A DNA stretch of 64,000 nt from Hydrangea macrophylla (taxonomy: Eukaryota > Streptophyta > Magnoliopsida > Cornales > Hydrangeaceae), in contig CM066987.1 of the NCBI GenBank assembly GCA_033977485.1, positions 84,935,588 through 84,999,587 of the forward strand. Direction: 5' to 3'. Positions 11,404-22,099 of the stretch are shown piece by piece (within the stretch, counting starts at the first letter, position 1; each line of letters starts with the position of its first letter). Made by a program: the position numbers and the translations under genes. Below the pieces are notes generated by a model. That model was given only the letters and a program-made list of their open reading frames with translations. It was not told where the DNA came from and did no database searches.

Positions 11404-11519
11404 GGCAAACTTTCAAGTTTGCCCAAAGCCTCAAGATATCACTGCCACACTAGGGGCAAACTGCGTTTGCCCAAACTTCCATTTATCTCTGTCAACTAGG
11501 GGCAAACTGTCGTTTGCCC
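11404..11519 (+). repeat. Three short hairpins built from a polypurine-tract-like motif
   Basis: 11404-11423, 11454-11472 and 11500-11519 each hold GGGCAAAC or GGCAAACT, a 3-4 base loop and the exact reverse complement. The last is GGGCAAACTGTCGTTTGCCC. The left arm AGGGGCAAACTG also occurs at the true polypurine tract/LTR junction at 15003-15014. Seen directly; function inferred only. Confidence 0.85.
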
Positions 11520-12042
11520 ATACCTCGCTACCTGTCCTCTCTGGATCACTTGGCTATCAGAATTAAAGCACCTAAGTGAAAAATCTGGTAATTCTTGATA
11601 TTAAGTTGAAAAGTTTTTTTTAGCAATCTAAAGATGTGAATCTAATGTCAAGACTGAAACATTATGTGGAAAATTTTCAAAAGCTTCAAGATTACATGCA
11701 AAGCCAACACAATATCCTGCTACAAGATAAAATCTCATTTTCAAAAACATGCAAATCCTTAGAAAATTCAAATATCCAAGTCAAAAGACATTGTCGAGAA
11801 AGAGGAATCGTCAGAAATTTCCTTTCCCTGTAAAATCGAGTCCTGTGTGTCAGTGTGCAAAGTGTCAATCAAATCAGTCTCGTGACAAGGGATGCAAAGC
11901 GAAACAGAAGGACAGCATAAAGCAGCATCAAGCAAAGTCAAGAGTACAAGCCCATCAAGTCTCAGACAGAATACATCAACATCAGTCTCAGCACAGAAAG
12001 CAAGAAAAACAGAAAGATAGTCATGGGTGCATATGATCATCA

Positions 12043-12204
12043 TCAGCGACGACGAGTAGCCCGTGGGTACCAAGCAGGCATATCTGAGGCCGTAGAGCTA
12101 TCATCATCTTCAATTTGGCGCCTTCGCCTAGACCCACCAGCCCCACCAGAAGGGCCTGCATTCATCCGCTCCAACTGTGATTGAAGCTGCCTAACTTGAG
12201 CCAC
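12043..12204 (-). CDS. Candidate last exon of an antisense gene inside the Tat element
   Basis: On the minus strand, a pyrimidine-rich tract ending CTTCCACAG (acceptor at 12206-12205) precedes a 54-codon open frame ending in TGA at 12045-12043. The peptide starts VAQVRQLQSQLERM, suggesting a short coiled coil, then has a GPSGGAGG linker, an RRRR patch, an acidic stretch and a basic end. It joins in phase 0 to the 45 bp exon at 12277-12321 across a 72 bp intron. Antisense ORFs between pol and the 3' LTR are known in several Tat-lineage elements, some encoding plant-mobile-domain proteins. I see no such domain, so this is probably the tail of a decayed or partly replaced gene. Confidence 0.5.
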   Translation of the reverse strand: MAQVRQLQSQLERMNAGPSGGAGGSRRRRQIEDDDSSTASDMPAWYPRATRRR

Positions 12205-12276
12205 CTGTGGAAGAAAAGAATCAGTATAGGGGTTTGAAAAAGCAATGAGATAAGAAGAAAAGGTCAAGAAATTTAC

Positions 12277-12321
12277 CAGGGCCGCATCACGGTCTATGTA
12301 AGTCTGGCACATGCCATCCCA
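12277..12321 (-). CDS. Candidate 45 bp internal exon of the same antisense gene
   Basis: On the minus strand, a polypyrimidine tract ending TTCTCTTTGCAG is followed by 15 codons (WDGMCQTYIDRDAAL) and a donor CTG|GTAAAT. Both ends are phase 0, so it fuses in frame with the exon at 12043-12204. The frame stays open further upstream to beyond 12402 (ending LPFLGHFQAA before a weak possible donor GCG|GTGCC), but no initiator ATG is convincing. The upstream part of any such gene would fall in the tandem-repeat zone. Confidence 0.45.
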
Positions 12322-12779
12322 CTGCAAAGAGAAGAAAGATATGGTCAGAAAGATCAGAAGAATCAAAGGCACCGCAGCCTGAAAGTGGCCGAGAAACGGC
12401 AAACTCCCGTCGTTTTGGGATTGATTATGAGTTGTCTTAGAAAATGGACATTTGAGTCTACTGTCGCTTGAGAATTACATCCAGAAAGGACTTTCAGAAG
12501 ATGGGTCAGAATGCGAGATGTTCAGAAAGGGTTAGAGTAAGCCTGACGTGTTGCAAGAATGATTGCGTTGGTCGAAGCACCAATATGAGTCTCAGAAAGA
12601 ATCAGCAGGGCCTCCAGAATATGTGCTCGCGTCCCAGAAACCTCAGATATCTCCTCAAGCAGAGAGTTTCCAGATATTGTCAAGGTATACAGAATTCGTG
12701 CATCTCTCAGAATCATAGGATCTCCCCAGTAGAGAACTTTCAGAATTAAGTTTCTCGCAAGCATCATGTATCCACGGGT

Positions 12780-13262
12780 TGCCTCCAGATAAAGGGTATC
12801 TCTCAGAATTTGAGCATCAAAATCGCCTCCAGAATACAAGGTTTATGCCAAGCATCATGTATCCAGGGTTGCCTCCAGAATGTAGGGTTTCTCTCAGAAT
12901 CGTGGGTTGCCTCCAGAATGTAGGGTTTCTCTCAGAATCAGAATCGTGGGTCGCCTCCAGAATACAAGGTTTATGCCAAGAATCGTGTATCCGTGGGTTG
13001 CTCTCAGAATGTAGGGTTTCTCTCAGAATCGTGGGTTGCCTCCAGAATGTAGGGTTTCTCTCAGAATCAGAATCGTGTATCCAGGGTTGCCTCCAGAATG
13101 TAGGGTTTCTCTCAGAATCATGTATTTCTCAGCATCGCATATCAGGGTTGCCTCCAGAATGTAGGGTTTCTCTCAAAATCAGAATCGTGTATCCGTGGGT
13201 TGCTCTCAGAAGAAGGGTCATCTCTCAGAATTTGTGTATCTCTCAGAATCCGTGCATCAGAA
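12780..13262 (+). repeat. Degenerate ~35-45 bp repeats, GGGTTGCCTCCAGAATGTAG type
   Basis: About ten imperfect copies of a unit that joins GGGTTGCCTCCAGAATGTAG to GGTTTCTCTCAGAATC, with variable linkers. All units contain CAGAA. Open frames here are by-products of the repeat. Confidence 0.85.
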
Positions 13263-13980
13263 CAGAAGATTTGTCCTCAGAAGAAGGGCCTGTTTCAGAA
13301 GAACAGAGGATTTGTCTCCGGCAGAGAGACCTGTTTCAGAAGATTTGTTTCTAGACCTGCCACAGAAGATTTGTCCTCAGAAGAAGGGCCTGTTTCAGAA
13401 GAACAGAGGATTTGTCTCCGGCAGAGAGACCTGTTTCAGAAGATTTGTTTCTAGACCTGCCACAGAAGATTTGTCCCCAGAAGAAGGGCCTGTTTCAGAA
13501 GAACAGAGGATTTGTCTCCGGCAGAGAGACCTGTTTCAGAAGATTTGTTTCTAGACCTGCCACAGAAGATTTGTCCTCAGAAGAAGGGCCTGTTTCAGAA
13601 GAACAGAGGATTTGTCTCCGGCAGAGAGACCTGTTTCAGAAGATTTGTTTCTAGACCTGCCACAGAAGATTTGTCCCCAGAAGAAGGGCCTGTTTCAGAA
13701 GAACAGAGGATTTGTCTCCGGCAGAGAGACCTGTTTCAGAAGATTTGTTTCTAGACCTGCCACAGAAGATTTGTCCCCAGAAGAAGGGCCTGTTTCAGAA
13801 GAACAGAGGATTTGTCTCCGGCAGAGAGACCTGTTTCAGAAGATTTGTTTCTAGACCTGCCACAGAAGATTTGTCCTCGGAAAAAGGGCCTGTTTCAGAA
13901 GAACAGAAGATTTGTCTCCGGCAGAGAGACCTGTTTCCAGACCTGTTACAGAAGATTTGTCTAGAAGAAGGACCTGTTTC
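13263..13980 (+). repeat. 100 bp tandem array, about 7 copies
   Basis: Unit of 100 bp, starting near CAGAAGATTTGTCCTCAG and ending TTTCTAGACCTGCCA, repeated at 13263, 13363 and so on to 13863, followed by a shortened, diverged unit to 13980. Copies are almost identical; CCTCAG/CCCCAG variants alternate. Because 100 is not a multiple of 3, the same 80-residue peptide appears in successive frames, so it is not a conserved coding repeat. Confidence 0.95.
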
Positions 13981-14031
13981 AGAAGAGCAGAAGATTTGTC
14001 TCCGGCAGAGAGACCTGTTTCAGAAGATTTG

Positions 14032-14413
14032 TCCCCAGCAAAAGGACTCTACATCAGCAATCGTCCCCAGCAAAAGGACTCTACATCAGCAATCGTCCCC
14101 AGCAGAAGGACTCTACATCAGCAATCGTCCCCAGCAAAAGGACTCTACATCAGCAATCGTCCACAGAAGAAGGACCTGTTTCAGCAATCGTCCCCAGCAG
14201 AAGGACTCTACATCAGCAATCGTCCCCAGCAGAAGGACTCTACACCAGCAATCGTCCCCAGCAAAAGGACTCTACATCAGCAATCGTCCCCAGCAGAAGG
14301 ACCTATTTCAGCAATCGTCCCCAGCAGAAGGACTCTACATCAACAATCGTCCCAAGCAGAAGGACTCTACATCAGTAATCGTCCCCAGCAGAAGGACTCT
14401 ACACCAGCAATCG
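14032..14413 (+). repeat. 32 bp tandem array, 12 copies
   Basis: Twelve back-to-back units beginning CCCCAGCAGAAGGACTCTAC and ending CAGCAATCGT. Two units (near 14160 and 14287) are 31 bp and carry a CCTGTTT/CCTATTT segment shared with the 100 bp repeat. There are no spacers. Confidence 0.95.
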
Positions 14414-14999
14414 TCCAGTTGTTTGACATGACTCAGAATTCATCCAAGATACTTCGCTATTTCAAGAGTCGTCCAGGATACAGATGACGCCTACGAGCCT
14501 TAAGATCAGAAGAATAACTTTGACAAAAACCTCGAGAATCATCCAAGATACCTTTAGCATATTCGACTGTGAGAGAGAGTCGTTGCATCCTTTGCATTAG
14601 ATTTTGCATCTAGGGAACCCTTGAGGATGATTCCTCCAGCACTTTCACATTTCATGTTTTCATACTACACCAGCATCCTAGGATAGGAGCATTTCATCCG
14701 CATTGTTGTTGTTTGTTTTCCGTTTTCCCGCGCGCTTGAACTACGCCCTGGTCTGATTCCTGGAAAGGATACGTAGGCAGCTCCAGCGGAGCACGACCAG
14801 CATCAGCTTCAACTTAGCCGCCTCTACCCAGCATTGCATTGCATTCTTGCATTCGTAAATTCTTGATTTTCTCTGATTTTGAATTTCTTGATTTTGCGAA
14901 TTTTTTGTTTTTCCTAAAACCTCTCAGTATGGTTATTTGGGTGCCTTCAAGGCTTTGGCACTCACTTGCCGTTCACGTTGTTCACAACAAGCTCTGCCA

Positions 15000-15012
15000 A
15001 AGAGGGGCAAAC
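15000..15012 (+). other. Polypurine tract of the Tat-type element
   Basis: AAGAGGGGCAAAC immediately precedes the TGTAGACACCC start of the 3' LTR. It is the plus-strand primer site expected at this point. Confidence 0.85.
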
Positions 15013-15828
15013 TGTAGACACCCAATTTTGACCACACTGATAGGATTTAGGGTGGACAACGTCTTGGAGGATTCGATGATGAAAAGTACCCCGTGGAAGG
15101 TACTGAATTCCACACAATCAGAAGATCGGACTTCGGAAAGTGACTTCAAGCTCAGAAAAGCCCTTTTCCATGGATAAATCCCGGTTTTGTCAAAATCATC
15201 TCTCAGAATTCATATTCTCTCAGGGTTATATGAACATTAAGTGTTCTAAACGCAGTATTCTAGGTATCCAGAGATTCAATTTTAAAGAAAAGTTCGAAAT
15301 CGACGCACATTTGAAAGCAATTTTGGAAAAGACGTCATTTGATTTCAAAAAGACGACGAAAGTTCCGGAGGACTTCCGGACTTCAATTGGACTTCAATTC
15401 TCATTATAAAACCTCTGGAAATATTTTTATATTGAAATTCAACCTGACAGCTTTCCAACGGTACGTAAACGGACGATTTCGGACACCAAAAAGCATTTTT
15501 ACAAAAATCTGGAAAAGCAGTGCGCATGAAATTTGAAACAGAGCTTGTGGGTGACCAGAGGGACCCAAATAGTAAGTGGCGGTTTTGGGTATGGGGGTGG
15601 CGGGTCCCACCATAACCGCCACTTCCATTTGTGTCCTCCACGGAGCTTTTTGAGTTCCAGACCCTTCTAGAAGCTTCCCACTGCGAGGAAATTGCCTGGA
15701 AATTGCGTTTAAGCTCCGAAATGGCCATTTTAACCCTCTTTTAAGCTCTAAAAATCCTGTTTTAACCCTGAAACTTAAGAGCTAAGTCTTCAAAACTCTA
15801 TATAAGATCTCATACATCTCATATGAGA

Positions 15829-15904
<76 letters not shown>

Positions 15905-18571
15905 CTTAACACACTAGACACTTGGAAGAGATACACTTGAATATACTTGGAGATACAAACACACATAGAAGCACATACAAGAGAGATAAGTATACTTTGA
16001 ATATACTTTCAATTTAGGTGAATTTTAGAGAGAGAAAATTATGAATTGAATTTAGATTAACTTAGGCTAATTAGACCACAATTTGAACATCAATTGCCTC
16101 CCTCAACTTCCATGGATGAGTGCTTGAAGAACACTTGAATAACACTTGAAGAAGAAGATCTTCAAATCAATTTTGGTCTTGTAATTGAGAATCCTCCAAG
16201 AGGTAAACACTATAGTTCATCTCTAATTCCTACTTTGTATATATAGATCTATAAGATTTGGATCTAACTTAGTTCTATTTCTACTTATTAGAACACTCAT
16301 CTTCTTCCTCTCATGTTCTTCACACACTCACATAGTTAGATCCAAATCTCTTTGATTTTTATTGATAATTTACAATTAGAGATTGTTTTTCACTTTGATT
16401 TTCAATTTTGGTTTCATTCTTCAATTTTAGTTTAGATTCATGCATACATGATTATATATATATACATATATCTATTTTGAATTCCATGATGGTTTGGAAA
16501 TATGGTCTATGAGAAGGATGATTTCTATGTTCATACCTATCTCTTGATTATTCCTATTACCTAGGATTCCTATTGAATTTCGTCTCCAACATGATATTTA
16601 TAAGTCCCTTTGATCCTTGATCTAAAAGTTCTTCATAGAACTTGAGGGCTAAATTGATTGGGAATCATGATAATTAAGTTGATCTATGAGTTTGATCTCT
16701 CTAATAAGCTTCAACTATCACTAAAATGTTTTCCTCACACTTTAAAATGAACTAGATAAAAATTCAGCAAAGCAGATTGGTTTTGTCCATTAGATTTGGT
16801 CCATCAAAACCCATAGTTTGATGGATTTCAAATTTTCTGGGTAAACTTTGATGAATTAGCTTTCATCCGGTCCGTTTTGAGAGCTTTTAGGATTCATATA
16901 CTATTTTTAGAAATTGTTGAGAAATCGGTTGACAGATTTGAACATCGTCTCTTTGTGCTTGAATTTCAGAAAATCTATAATAGTTATCGACGTTCCGCTT
17001 TTTGGGGATGATTCCTAACTCATATATCTATATGCCGATGTAAAATCGTGAGCATACGATCGAGTTAGGATCGTTTTCTAAGCGTTTAAAGTTGATACAA
17101 CTATTCTGGAATTTTCTAAGTTTAATTACAAATATGATTATGTATACAAAATGGTCATACCTTGATCACTCAACAACAATTGATGAATAAAACTTGGTTT
17201 AGAAATCACCTAGGATAAATGGATGAGAGATCAAAAGCTTAAATCAACTTGGTTAACATGATTCATGAACTTCTATTATACTTCTATTATGTTTTGCATT
17301 CATTTGTCAAATGATACCAAATTTCCAGAATAACAGAGTCTGTTTAAAACACTTTTTCAGAAACCTTGTGATTACAGAATGTCTATGGGTTTATTTTTAT
17401 CATATACTACAATGAAATAGCTTTCTTTTGACACCAAATAGAGCTTCATATGATTTTTGTAGATTTAATTATGATTTTTACAAGAACAGTGGACAGTCCT
17501 GATCCACTATTCCCAAAACATTTATTTCTCAAACAATAAAATTGATATTGAGGTCCCACTTTTTGGAGAAGTTCCCTAAGACATGTATCTAACTTTCTGT
17601 AAAAGGGTTTTTACCCAGCTCATGTTTAAAACCACTTTTGATAGGATTCATTAGAGGTTGCTGAATCTGGAAATTTGATTGATGACATGTTTTCTTTGTT
17701 TATCATGCATATCATTTGTTTGCTTGTATTTTTGCAATGCTTGGGTATTCTTTGGTGTATTAGTGCAGAGAATTAAGTGCCTCGGACCCGGACTTCGATT
17801 TGTGGTTTGCCTCGTCTACATGTGGCTTAGTGCCCATGTATCGTGTACTATCTCTATCCTTTCTCTTAGAATTTTTCTAGGTTTACAACTTTGATTTCAA
17901 CGACACATTTCCTTTAGGATAAGTCTCCGTTTATATGATTATTTGTTAGAGACATCTTATCTAGGATTGTTGCATGATTGCATTGCACGTTTACATTCTT
18001 TTTGCTTTCGCGACTCCGCTTGAGTCAACCAATGTAAGTCTTCTCGTTCCCTTTGCATATCATGACATGTTTACTTTATTTGCATCGGTCCCGGGCGGGA
18101 CTAGCCACTGTGAGTATACTTCTCCCTTGTATTGCATGAGCATCCGCTTTCTACTTGATTTAGTCTCTTGAAATGATTTTCATTAGATGTTTCTTTTTGC
18201 CATGTATATATCTATCTAGTATGTTTGAGGAAACAACATCTATTATGAATTAATAACAAGGATATTTGAATCAAGGCCTACCATTCGGTAGGGCGAGGAG
18301 GGGGTGCTTTAGTCCTGCTTGGGCTCCTTCCCCTCTCGTACCAAGACCCCCGAACCTTGTTTCTGGTAATGAAGGGCGAGTAACCTTATTCAATTTTGGG
18401 CGAGTCAAACTTGGGTTTCCTAATTCCCGATAAAAATTAGGTGGCGACTCTTTGTCTCTAGGATCGCGTGAGGAAGTCCTAGTTTTCCCTGAAGTGTGCT
18501 CCTTGGGATCCGTCCCGGGACACTATCGAGGGAGAGCGTCAGGACCCGCTCCTCATTCGCAGTGGTCCACA
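15013..18571 (+). repeat. 3' LTR of the Tat-type element (3559 bp)
   Basis: Starts TGTAGACACCC and ends GTCCACA, so TG...CA. It is the full-length reference for the truncated left copy. It contains the probable TATA box (15799-15806) and the CA array (15830-15903). A GC-rich inverted repeat near 15580-15625 (TGGCGGTTTTGGG against CCATAACCGCCA) lies in the U3 part. Confidence 0.95.
15830..15903 (+). repeat. (CA)37 microsatellite in 3' LTR
   Basis: Same place as the (CA)26 run in the 5' LTR; 11 units longer. Confidence 0.97.
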
Positions 18572-18803
18572 GTATGCCAAGTGAAATTTCTCTTAACATT
18601 TTTGTATATAGAACCTTTCTCTAATCATGAATTTAATTGTCCTTAACTCTAAAAAATCTTATCATAATGTCATTTCAAGTAATTGTCCATTTTTTTGTTC
18701 TTCAGAATGTCTTTAAAATATTTCCGGCTATAAGAGAGAGATTTCCACTTCTTTTCATCACAGCTTCATGTGTGTGAGTATATATATATATATATATATA
18801 TAT

Positions 18804-18969
18804 GAGTAATGCTATGCTTCCTAAATTTCTATCCCAAAAGTGCTTCTCAAATGATGTGGCTGTGGGGTCAGGCAAATAACTTACAATCAAAATTCAACTG
18901 ATCCCACTGTATTAGACCTGTCATCACTGACACATCATTTGAGATATAAATTTGGGAAGCATAGTATTA

Positions 18970-18972
<3 letters not shown>
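18804..18972. mobile_element. MITE, 169 bp, GAGTAATGCTATGCTTCC ends
   Basis: Left end GAGTAATGCTATGCTTCC and right end GGAAGCATAGTATTACTC form inverted repeats, extended by AAATTT and TCAAATGATGTG on both sides. It sits between TA and TC/TA microsatellites, so the target duplication cannot be read. No coding capacity. Confidence 0.75.
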
Positions 18973-19012
<40 letters not shown>

Positions 19013-19437
19013 AGTAGAGTTGTTTGCTTAAAAAAATTGAGTATAAGAAGATAGTCACATAAAAGGACAGATGAAGCATAACTTTTAATTTTTTGTTGGA
19101 ATTTATATTGAATATTGGTCTTGATTTGAAGATCTTGACTTGTTGATTTGAAATTTTTTTTTTTTTTTCGAAATCTGTATTATCGTTTGAAACATATACT
19201 CCCTCCGTCCCCTTTTTTTTTTTTGAAAATGTCAGTTTAAAGAAAATTTGAAGAGTTTAAAGTCCAATTTGATCTTAATTTGTCAAATAATGGTTAACTA
19301 ATGCTCACCCAAGCATCCCATTGGCCAATGCAGTGAGACCCAGGATTAAACATCACAGGATTAAACATCCTGAGTCCCACTGCACTGGCCAATAGGATGT
19401 TTGGATGAGTATTGATAAACTATTTTTAGAAATATAA
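18973..19437. repeat. Microsatellites, one Stowaway-like end and a 130 bp inverted repeat
   Basis: TC then TA runs occupy 18973-19011. A lone ACTCCCTCCGTCCCC at 19198-19212 resembles a Stowaway terminus without a partner. 19292-19420 is a hairpin: arms of about 47 bp carry CATTGGCCAATGCAGTGAGAC and its near complement. I see no gene here. Confidence 0.6.
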
Positions 19438-19919
19438 GGTTTAGTCCCTCATTATGGGTTAAAAGAAAAATTAGTCTGTTTGACTTTCTAGATTTAAAAT
19501 TGGTCCCCTTACCATAAGGATTATTATAAATTAGTCATTTTCCCTCTTTTTGTAGATTTGTTTTGGACTTATATGCCCTTGCTATATATTAGTTAGTGAA
19601 ATTTATGTTTTAGGAATATAACACACATTTAATACTATAATTATTAGTATAAGTTGGACCCATAAATCAAGGAGAATCTTAAATATTTTCCTAACTTATC
19701 TAAACATACAATTTGAACGGATTTTGTTCTTCAATAGTGTGAGATGGAAGAGATTGTTGTGGCTATACATTTGCTATTGGCTGAAGTTTTGAAATAGTTG
19801 TATCCCATAAATCAAGGAAAATTGCAAGTAGTTGCCTATCTTATCTAAACATTTTCTAATTTCAACGGATTTTGTATTTGTTTATCAGCAATGTATAGGT
19901 ACATTATACCCTCATTTAT

Positions 19920-19959
<40 letters not shown>

Positions 19960-20416
19960 ATCTCAAGTGATCAGAACTCCAACAACACCACCACCGTCTC
20001 CGTCATCTACCACCATTTTTTTAAGAATCAAAATATCTATGGATGTGAGAAAGGGGTATGAATGATATGATACAAGATTCTGAATAAAGCAATAGGCCAC
20101 TTGGTTTTGGATGTCAAAGTTATACAAAAGTCAACAGCAATAGTTTACAACTAGAAGAAATTATAAGCCATTTTCGTTCCAAGAAATTAGTAATATATGG
20201 GCAAAAAAGTAGGAACGTCGGCCATTGATCTAAAAGAGAGGTTTGTTGTAAAGAATTTGATGCAAGTTTGTAGTTTATTTATATTTATTTTTATTTTTAT
20301 TTTTGTAATCATCAGTCATTCTTACCAAGTTTGTAGAATTCTCAACCTTGATTTTTATTCATTAATCACCTCTTTGTTCAACATTTGTTATGATTACGAT
20401 TTGTAGATCTCAATTG

Positions 20417-20452
<36 letters not shown>

Positions 20453-20783
20453 AGTTCTTGGTGAAATTTCTTTCTTTTTTTTCTTTTTTTTTTTTTTCGA
20501 CAGTGTGAGAAATTTGTATTATTGAACTACCATCAAAATTCTAGATCTGAGAATTTCTCACCAAAATGGACAAAATTTTTCACTTATAGTCAGTGATTCA
20601 TTTAAAGTGAGAAATTTCACATTATTGTTGGAAGTGAGAATTTCTCCCAGTATTATATAGAATTTCGTATGTTATTATTGAGGAATTTCTCACTCTGTGA
20701 TGTATTTTAAAGTGAGAAATTTCTCACTTTTCTTTCTCTCTCTTGCATAATAATTCTATGTTAATTCTCACTTTTCTATCTCT

Positions 20784-20820
<37 letters not shown>

Positions 20821-20845
20821 TTTGAATTTCAAAATTCAGATTTAT

Positions 20846-20894
<49 letters not shown>

Positions 20895-21043
20895 TTATAT
20901 GGGTTTTAAATTTTAAAACCGTTAATTGTAGGAGTAGGGGTATTTTGGTCCTCAAAATAGGTGAGGGACTGATTTCTAAGTTGACTTATAGAATGGATCA
21001 ATTTCTAGAAAATGACACATTAAAGGACTGAAATCTAACGGAC
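19438..21043. repeat. Possible long-TIR DNA element with microsatellites, no gene
   Basis: 19440-19515 (TTTAGTCCCTCATTATGGG onward) and 20963-21040 are imperfect inverted copies about 75 bp long, sharing AGTCCCTCACC/GGTGAGGGACT. That would make a 1.6 kb non-autonomous element, perhaps Mutator-like. Inside are (TC)n at 19922-19957, T(31) at 20420-20450, AT/GT at 20784-20820 and TA/GA at 20845-20894. No transposase frame is visible. Confidence 0.3.
20500..20730. repeat. Cluster of GTGAGAAATTTCTCAC-type palindromes
   Basis: GTGAGAAATTT, GAGAATTTCTCAC and related half-sites recur about eight times. The last, 20709-20730, is a perfect 22 bp palindrome centred on GTGAGAAATTTCTCAC. No gene overlaps. 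Confidence 0.85.
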
Positions 21044-21482
21044 CCAACTATTTTTTGGGTGAGCAAAAATGCTCTGGAAAGATATACACTATCATTTTAA
21101 AGTTTGCAAAGGAAAAAAACAAAACAATGACATCATGCTTATATCAGCAATGTGCTGATAGCTTGCACAGGCATATATTCGCACATAGCAACGTGATGAC
21201 ATCGGATGATGTCACTAACGCGCAAGGTTAATCATGTCAAAACAAAAATTTGGGACTCGAGGAGGGGTTAAAAAATGTTATGAATCCAATTAGGTAAATG
21301 CTATTGTTTAGGGACCTTAAACCAAGTCTCCCTAAAAAATATACATACACACGTGCACATACTTGACACAATTCACATGGACTGTCTTAGTCCAAAGAAC
21401 AACACGTGAAAGCAATAAAAAAATATTTTGGGTATAGTCAACCAATAACAAGCTTCTTATTTGTTAAAAAAAAAATTTAATA

Positions 21483-21773
21483 CTCCCTCTGTCCTATAAT
21501 AAATGTCCACTTCCTTTTTGCACAATGTTTAAGAAAGTTATATTATATTAATTTATTTGGTTCATTAAAGAGTCTCTTTCCAATTTTATCCTTAGATGTG
21601 ATGGGTGTTTGATTTTTTGGTTGTTTTAGGACCACAAATACATGCTTCTTTGTCTTTATTATAAGGGTAGTTTTGGAAAGTAAGTAAAAGATATATGCCA
21701 ATTTAGGAAAGTGAACACTTATTGTGGAACATCCAATAAGGAAATATGGACACTTATTATGGGACGGAGGGAG
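21483..21773. mobile_element. Stowaway-type MITE, 291 bp
   Basis: Begins CTCCCTCTGTCCTATAATAA and ends TTATTATGGGACGGAGGGAG, inverted copies of about 28 bp. TA dinucleotides flank it on both sides (21481-21482 and 21774-21775), the Tc1/mariner target duplication. Non-coding. Confidence 0.9.
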
Positions 21774-21861
21774 TAATAATAATAAATAATAAATAAAAAT
21801 AATAACATTTGCTATTTTGATTAGCAAGCAACCAAAAAAAAAGTGGTGTGATCAATAGTAT

Positions 21862-22076
21862 TGACAAACACTTTTTACAAACACATTTTATTTCTCTTTT
21901 GAGTGGTACTATGGGATCCACTAAAATTATCCAGGTGCCACAGTGCCACCTAGGAGAGAGGTAGAGTGTGTTTGTAAGTATTTGTAAAACGTGACTGTGG
22001 CGTCCGGACAATTTTAGTGGACCCCACAGTGCCACTCAGGAGAGAAATAGAGTGTGTTTGTAAAAGGTGTTTGTCA
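21862..22076. mobile_element. Hairpin MITE, ACAAACAC family, about 215 bp
   Basis: TGACAAACACTTTTTACAAA at the left is matched by TTTGTAAAAGGTGTTTGTCA at the right. The arms extend about 70 bp and include ATGGGATCCACTAAAATT and its near complement. A related smaller copy is at 29795-29948. Target duplication not clear; superfamily unassigned. Confidence 0.7.
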
Positions 22077-22099
22077 CCCTAACAGTGTTGGTGTTTAAA

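Larger units (their letters stand above)
1..18571 (+). mobile_element. Tat-type Ty3/gypsy LTR retrotransposon, 5' end outside window
   Basis: Large LTR retrotransposon read left to right: partial 5' LTR (1-2786), primer-binding site (2790-2807), leader, gag-pol (4319-11169), a 3.8 kb post-pol region, polypurine tract (15000-15012) and a full 3' LTR (15013-18571). Position 1 corresponds to 15764 in the 3' LTR, so about 750 bp of the 5' LTR lie before the window and the whole element would be near 19.3 kb. A second, archaeal-type RNase H between RT and integrase, long LTRs and a repeat-rich post-pol region are traits of the plant Tat/Ogre/Retand lineage. The target duplication cannot be checked; the five bases after the 3' LTR are GTATG. 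The LTRs are nearly identical, so insertion is recent. Confidence 0.95.

Noticed and set aside
12522..12839. 105-codon minus-strand frame as an upstream exon of the antisense gene
   Set aside because: It lies in the degenerate repeat zone, has no splice signals joining it to 12277-12321 and no recognisable domain.
14032..14413. CRISPR-like regular repeats of 32 bp
   Set aside because: Units are contiguous with no spacers, lie inside a plant retrotransposon and drift like ordinary tandem repeats.
13195..14487. Several overlapping frames of 80-240 codons
   Set aside because: They are by-products of the 100 bp and 32 bp arrays, show the same peptide in several frames and have no domain.
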